Below, one piece after another: positions 61,909 through 64,000 of a DNA stretch of 64,000 nucleotides. The number at the start of each line of letters is the position of its first letter. Positions within the stretch are counted from its first letter, which is position 1. Made by a program: the position numbers and the translations under genes. The notes beneath the pieces were generated by a model that saw only the letters and a list, made by a program, of their open reading frames with translations, had not been told where the DNA came from and made no database searches. The stretch is from Deefgea piscis (GTDB taxonomy: Bacteria; Pseudomonadota; Gammaproteobacteria; Burkholderiales; Chitinibacteraceae), in the NCBI RefSeq assembly GCF_019665785.1, contig NZ_CP081149.1:2790001-2854000 (forward strand), read 5' to 3'.

Positions 61909-61936
61909 CGCCCGCGACATGGTCTTATCGCGGGCG
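61909..61936 (+). terminator. Hairpin after the ATPase gene
   Basis: CGCCCGCGA (61909-61917) and TCGCGGGCG (61928-61936), perfect 9 bp, 10 nt loop. Little T follows on the plus strand (TTATC), so a weak terminator at best. Confidence 0.5.
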
Positions 61937-61989
61937 TTATCAGCATCGAGCGCTAGCCTTCATTCAACGGCGGATTAAACTAGCAGCCA

Positions 61990-62760
61990 TTACAGCTGAG
62001 CAAATTCAATTTCGCCCACGTCGTTAAATACATAATCGGGGCGATATGGGAATTCATTGAGCATGTCGAGCTTAGTAACACCCGACAGCACCAGCGCGGT
62101 TTTCATTCCGGCTTCAAGTCCGCCAACAATATCGGTGTCCATCCGGTCGCCGACCATCAAGCATTCTTCGGGATGAACGCCCAATTTACGACTGGCAATC
62201 ATCATCATTAAAGAATTCGGCTTGCCGACGATATACGGTTTTTTGCCGGTGGCCGCCGAAATCGCCGCCAAAATCGTTCCGGCCGCTGGCTCATAGCCGC
62301 CCTCAACGGGATCAATCATATCGGGGTTGGTGCCGATAAATTTGGCGCCATGATCGATAAAGTGCACGGCTTTTTTCAGTTGCTCAAAACTAAACGTCGT
62401 CGATTTGGCAACCACCACATAATCGGGATTGGATTCCGACATCGAAAACCCAACGTTATACAGCTCATTAATCAAGCCGCCGCCGCCAATCACATACACT
62501 TTGGCGCCCTCTTTTTGGCTGCGTAAAAACATCGCGGTCGCCATCGCGCTGGTAATAAAATTGTCTTCAGTTAGGCCATGAATGCCCAAGCTTTCCACTT
62601 TGAGTTTTAAATCGAGCGGTGTTTGTGAGGCATTATTGGTCAAAAACAAAAACGGCACATTGGCCGAGAGCAGTTTTTGTACAAAGGTATCGGCCCCCGG
62701 AATCATTTGCTTGCCGCGGTAAATTACGCCATCCATATCAGAAATAATGCTTTTAATCAC
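61990..62760 (-). CDS. nagD: HAD-IIA family phosphatase, NagD-like
   Basis: 256 aa cytoplasmic phosphatase. HAD motif I SDMDGVIYRG (nucleophile Asp), motif II FLTNNAS, a class IIA cap, then VGKPNSL with Lys and the acidic motif VGDRMDTDIVGG. The start is taken as GTG at 62760 with GGAG 7 nt upstream, giving MIKSIISDMDG; the frame is open to an ATG at 62778. E. coli NagD acts on UMP and GMP and sits in the nag operon; here it stands alone, so the substrate is not assigned. Confidence 0.88.
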   Translation of the reverse strand: MIKSIISDMDGVIYRGKQMIPGADTFVQKLLSANVPFLFLTNNASQTPLDLKLKVESLGIHGLTEDNFITSAMATAMFLRSQKEGAKVYVIGGGGLINELYNVGFSMSESNPDYVVVAKSTTFSFEQLKKAVHFIDHGAKFIGTNPDMIDPVEGGYEPAAGTILAAISAATGKKPYIVGKPNSLMMMIASRKLGVHPEECLMVGDRMDTDIVGGLEAGMKTALVLSGVTKLDMLNEFPYRPDYVFNDVGEIEFAQL

Positions 62761-62987
62761 AGCGCAACTCCACACCATTAAAAAACAATAAGGCTACACC
62801 AAGGGGCCGCTAGGCGCAGCTCGATTAATACGCTTTTTTGCACTAAACACGCAATCAGTCGATTCAATATCCCAACCATTGGCGATAGATCAAACAAAAA
62901 ACGGCCAAGTTCAAGCGACATGCGCGGCAAAGCGGCAAGCCCACTTTTACTGATCGACTTATCCAGCATGGCGAGTAAAATGCCGGT

Positions 62988-63584
62988 ATGAGCACCACAC
63001 TAGCCAATGCGGTTAACGCAGAAATCATTATTAAAAAAAGTCGTTTTATCGGTCATGTCATTCCGGTGGATCATCGCGCCCACGCTTTGGCCTTGGTTGC
63101 TGACTTTAAACAACAACACCCCGAAGCGCGGCATGTTTGCTGGGCCTTACTTGCTGGCGGCGAATCGGGAATGTCAGACGATGGTGAGCCATCGGGCACC
63201 GCCGCGCGACCGATGATGCAAGTCTTGCAACATAAGCATTTAGATGGTGTTTTGGCGGTAGTGATTCGTTACTTTGGCGGGATTAAACTCGGTGCTGGTG
63301 GATTAACGCGGGCCTACACCGATGCAATTGCGCGCCCTTTATTGGCCGCTGAATATATCGAGACTGTGCCAATGGATGTATTACAAGTAGCGCTGCCGTT
63401 TGCCGAGGAAAATAAAGTTCGCCACTACTTGCAGCAACACAGCATTGACATTGGCAGCAGCGACTTTACCAATTCCGAAGTAATTTTGAGCTTAACGCTA
63501 GCTCGCCATTTACGGGAAAGCACGCTCAATCAACTGCATCAACTCTGCCGCGGGCAAACACGCTTACTTGAAAGTGACACTTAA
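62988..63584 (+). CDS. yigZ: YigZ/IMPACT family protein
   Basis: 198 aa. N-terminal IMPACT domain with the family blocks KKSRFIGHVIPV, SDDGEPSGTAARPMMQVL and VIRYFGGIKLGAGGLTRAY, then a small C-terminal ferredoxin-like domain (DUF1949 type). The role in bacteria is uncertain; the eukaryotic IMPACT relates to translation control. The ATG at 62988 gives a normal length. Confidence 0.93.
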   Translation: MSTTLANAVNAEIIIKKSRFIGHVIPVDHRAHALALVADFKQQHPEARHVCWALLAGGESGMSDDGEPSGTAARPMMQVLQHKHLDGVLAVVIRYFGGIKLGAGGLTRAYTDAIARPLLAAEYIETVPMDVLQVALPFAEENKVRHYLQQHSIDIGSSDFTNSEVILSLTLARHLRESTLNQLHQLCRGQTRLLESDT

Positions 63585-63663
63585 TCACCGTTCGCGCTAA
63601 ATATATTGATAGCCACCACCGTAACGCGTAAGCTCGAAGTCCGCATCGTGCAGGCGCAGCAAA

Positions 63664-64000
63664 ATGAATTCATCAGAAAGCCAAGTCTTAGCCTTACTTG
63701 AGCGCAGCAAACAGCTCACGTATAGCGAGCCTAACACTTCATTGGCACTCGCAACAGAAGCGGCTCAGCTGGCTAAAACGGGCTGCACCCCGCGTCTGCA
63801 GATTGCCGCCTCACATCAACAGATGAGCATGTTGTTTGCTTTTGGCCAAATCCATGAAGGCTGTCATGCCCTACTACCCGCTTTAGTCATCGCCGAAGCC
63901 CATGATTTAGAAGCCGAGCGCGGTGATCTATTACATCATTTAGGGGTCGCGCACTACACACTCGGTGAATACAGCACGGCGATTGATTATTGGTCTGATT
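63664..64000 (+). CDS. TPR-repeat protein, N-terminal part
   Basis: Starts at the ATG at 63664 and runs off the window after about 112 codons. The sequence begins MNSSESQVLALLERSKQL and shows tetratricopeptide-like helical pairs (LALATEAAQLAKTGCTPRL; DLLHHLGVAHYTLGEYSTAI). The spacing resembles N-terminal TPR arrays that precede GGDEF or helix-turn-helix output domains in other bacteria, but the output domain is outside the window. No signal peptide. Confidence 0.75.
   Translation, partial: MNSSESQVLALLERSKQLTYSEPNTSLALATEAAQLAKTGCTPRLQIAASHQQMSMLFAFGQIHEGCHALLPALVIAEAHDLEAERGDLLHHLGVAHYTLGEYSTAIDYWSD

Overview
The window reads as chromosome of a moderate-GC betaproteobacterium, most likely of the order Neisseriales (Chitinibacter/Deefgea/Iodobacter/Chromobacterium type). 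This rests on recall of protein families and gene neighbourhoods (tig-clpP-clpX, priA beside hemE, upp-uraA, dnaX-ybaB-recR, a large type II secretion locus), not on a database search. Genes are densely packed on both strands, and many gaps hold short interspersed repeats.

Layout. 1-3704: clpX (partial), clpP, tig, a tRNA-Leu(UAG), a TA-ended MITE-like element and glnB. 3824-14370: priA, an AT-rich gap with three DnaA-box-like sites, hemE, a YddA-type ABC exporter, a small secreted protein, glnS, a DHCW-motif cupin, uraA and upp. 14520-28275: a type II secretion system in three blocks, gspF-gspG-gspH-I-J-K (minus), gspC-D-E (plus, divergent) and gspL-M-N (minus), with a frameshifted aqpZ and an mscS gene between the second and third. 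GspD carries an extra C-terminal LysM domain. 28718-38746: an MFS transporter, a TauE-family exporter, a LEA-like protein, a TIGR01777 epimerase, a DEDDy exonuclease, a lipoprotein SBP co-transcribed with a hybrid histidine kinase, and an M32 carboxypeptidase.

39385-41588 is a 2.1 kb island at the 3' end of guaA. It is bounded by perfect 88 bp direct repeats that include the last 16 nt of guaA and its terminator. It holds an HTH-ParA fusion gene and a small partner gene, and no integrase. This is the strongest candidate for an undescribed accessory module.

41573-55412: guaA, dacB, a small oxidoreductase-like protein, dnaX, ybaB, recR, a hypothetical protein, a Bax-inhibitor-1 family protein, an enoyl-CoA hydratase-family protein, a Sel1/lytic transglycosylase, a small hypothetical, a phytanoyl-CoA dioxygenase-like protein and an OmpR/EnvZ-type two-component system. 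55467-61880: a GtsA-like SBP in line with that two-component system, divergent from a complete CUT1 sugar ABC transporter (SBP, two permeases, MalK-like ATPase); together they look like a sugar-sensing and uptake unit. 61990-64000: nagD-like phosphatase, yigZ and the start of a TPR protein.

Repeat classes seen: a 270 bp MITE-like element plus a solo end; a roughly 250 bp family with two long and two short copies; several GGTAT-armed palindromes touching start or stop codons; a perfect 21 bp inverted repeat; an ACGCAGAG-type inverted repeat; and a GGTGGGTT palindrome. No CRISPR array, rRNA gene or complete insertion sequence was seen.
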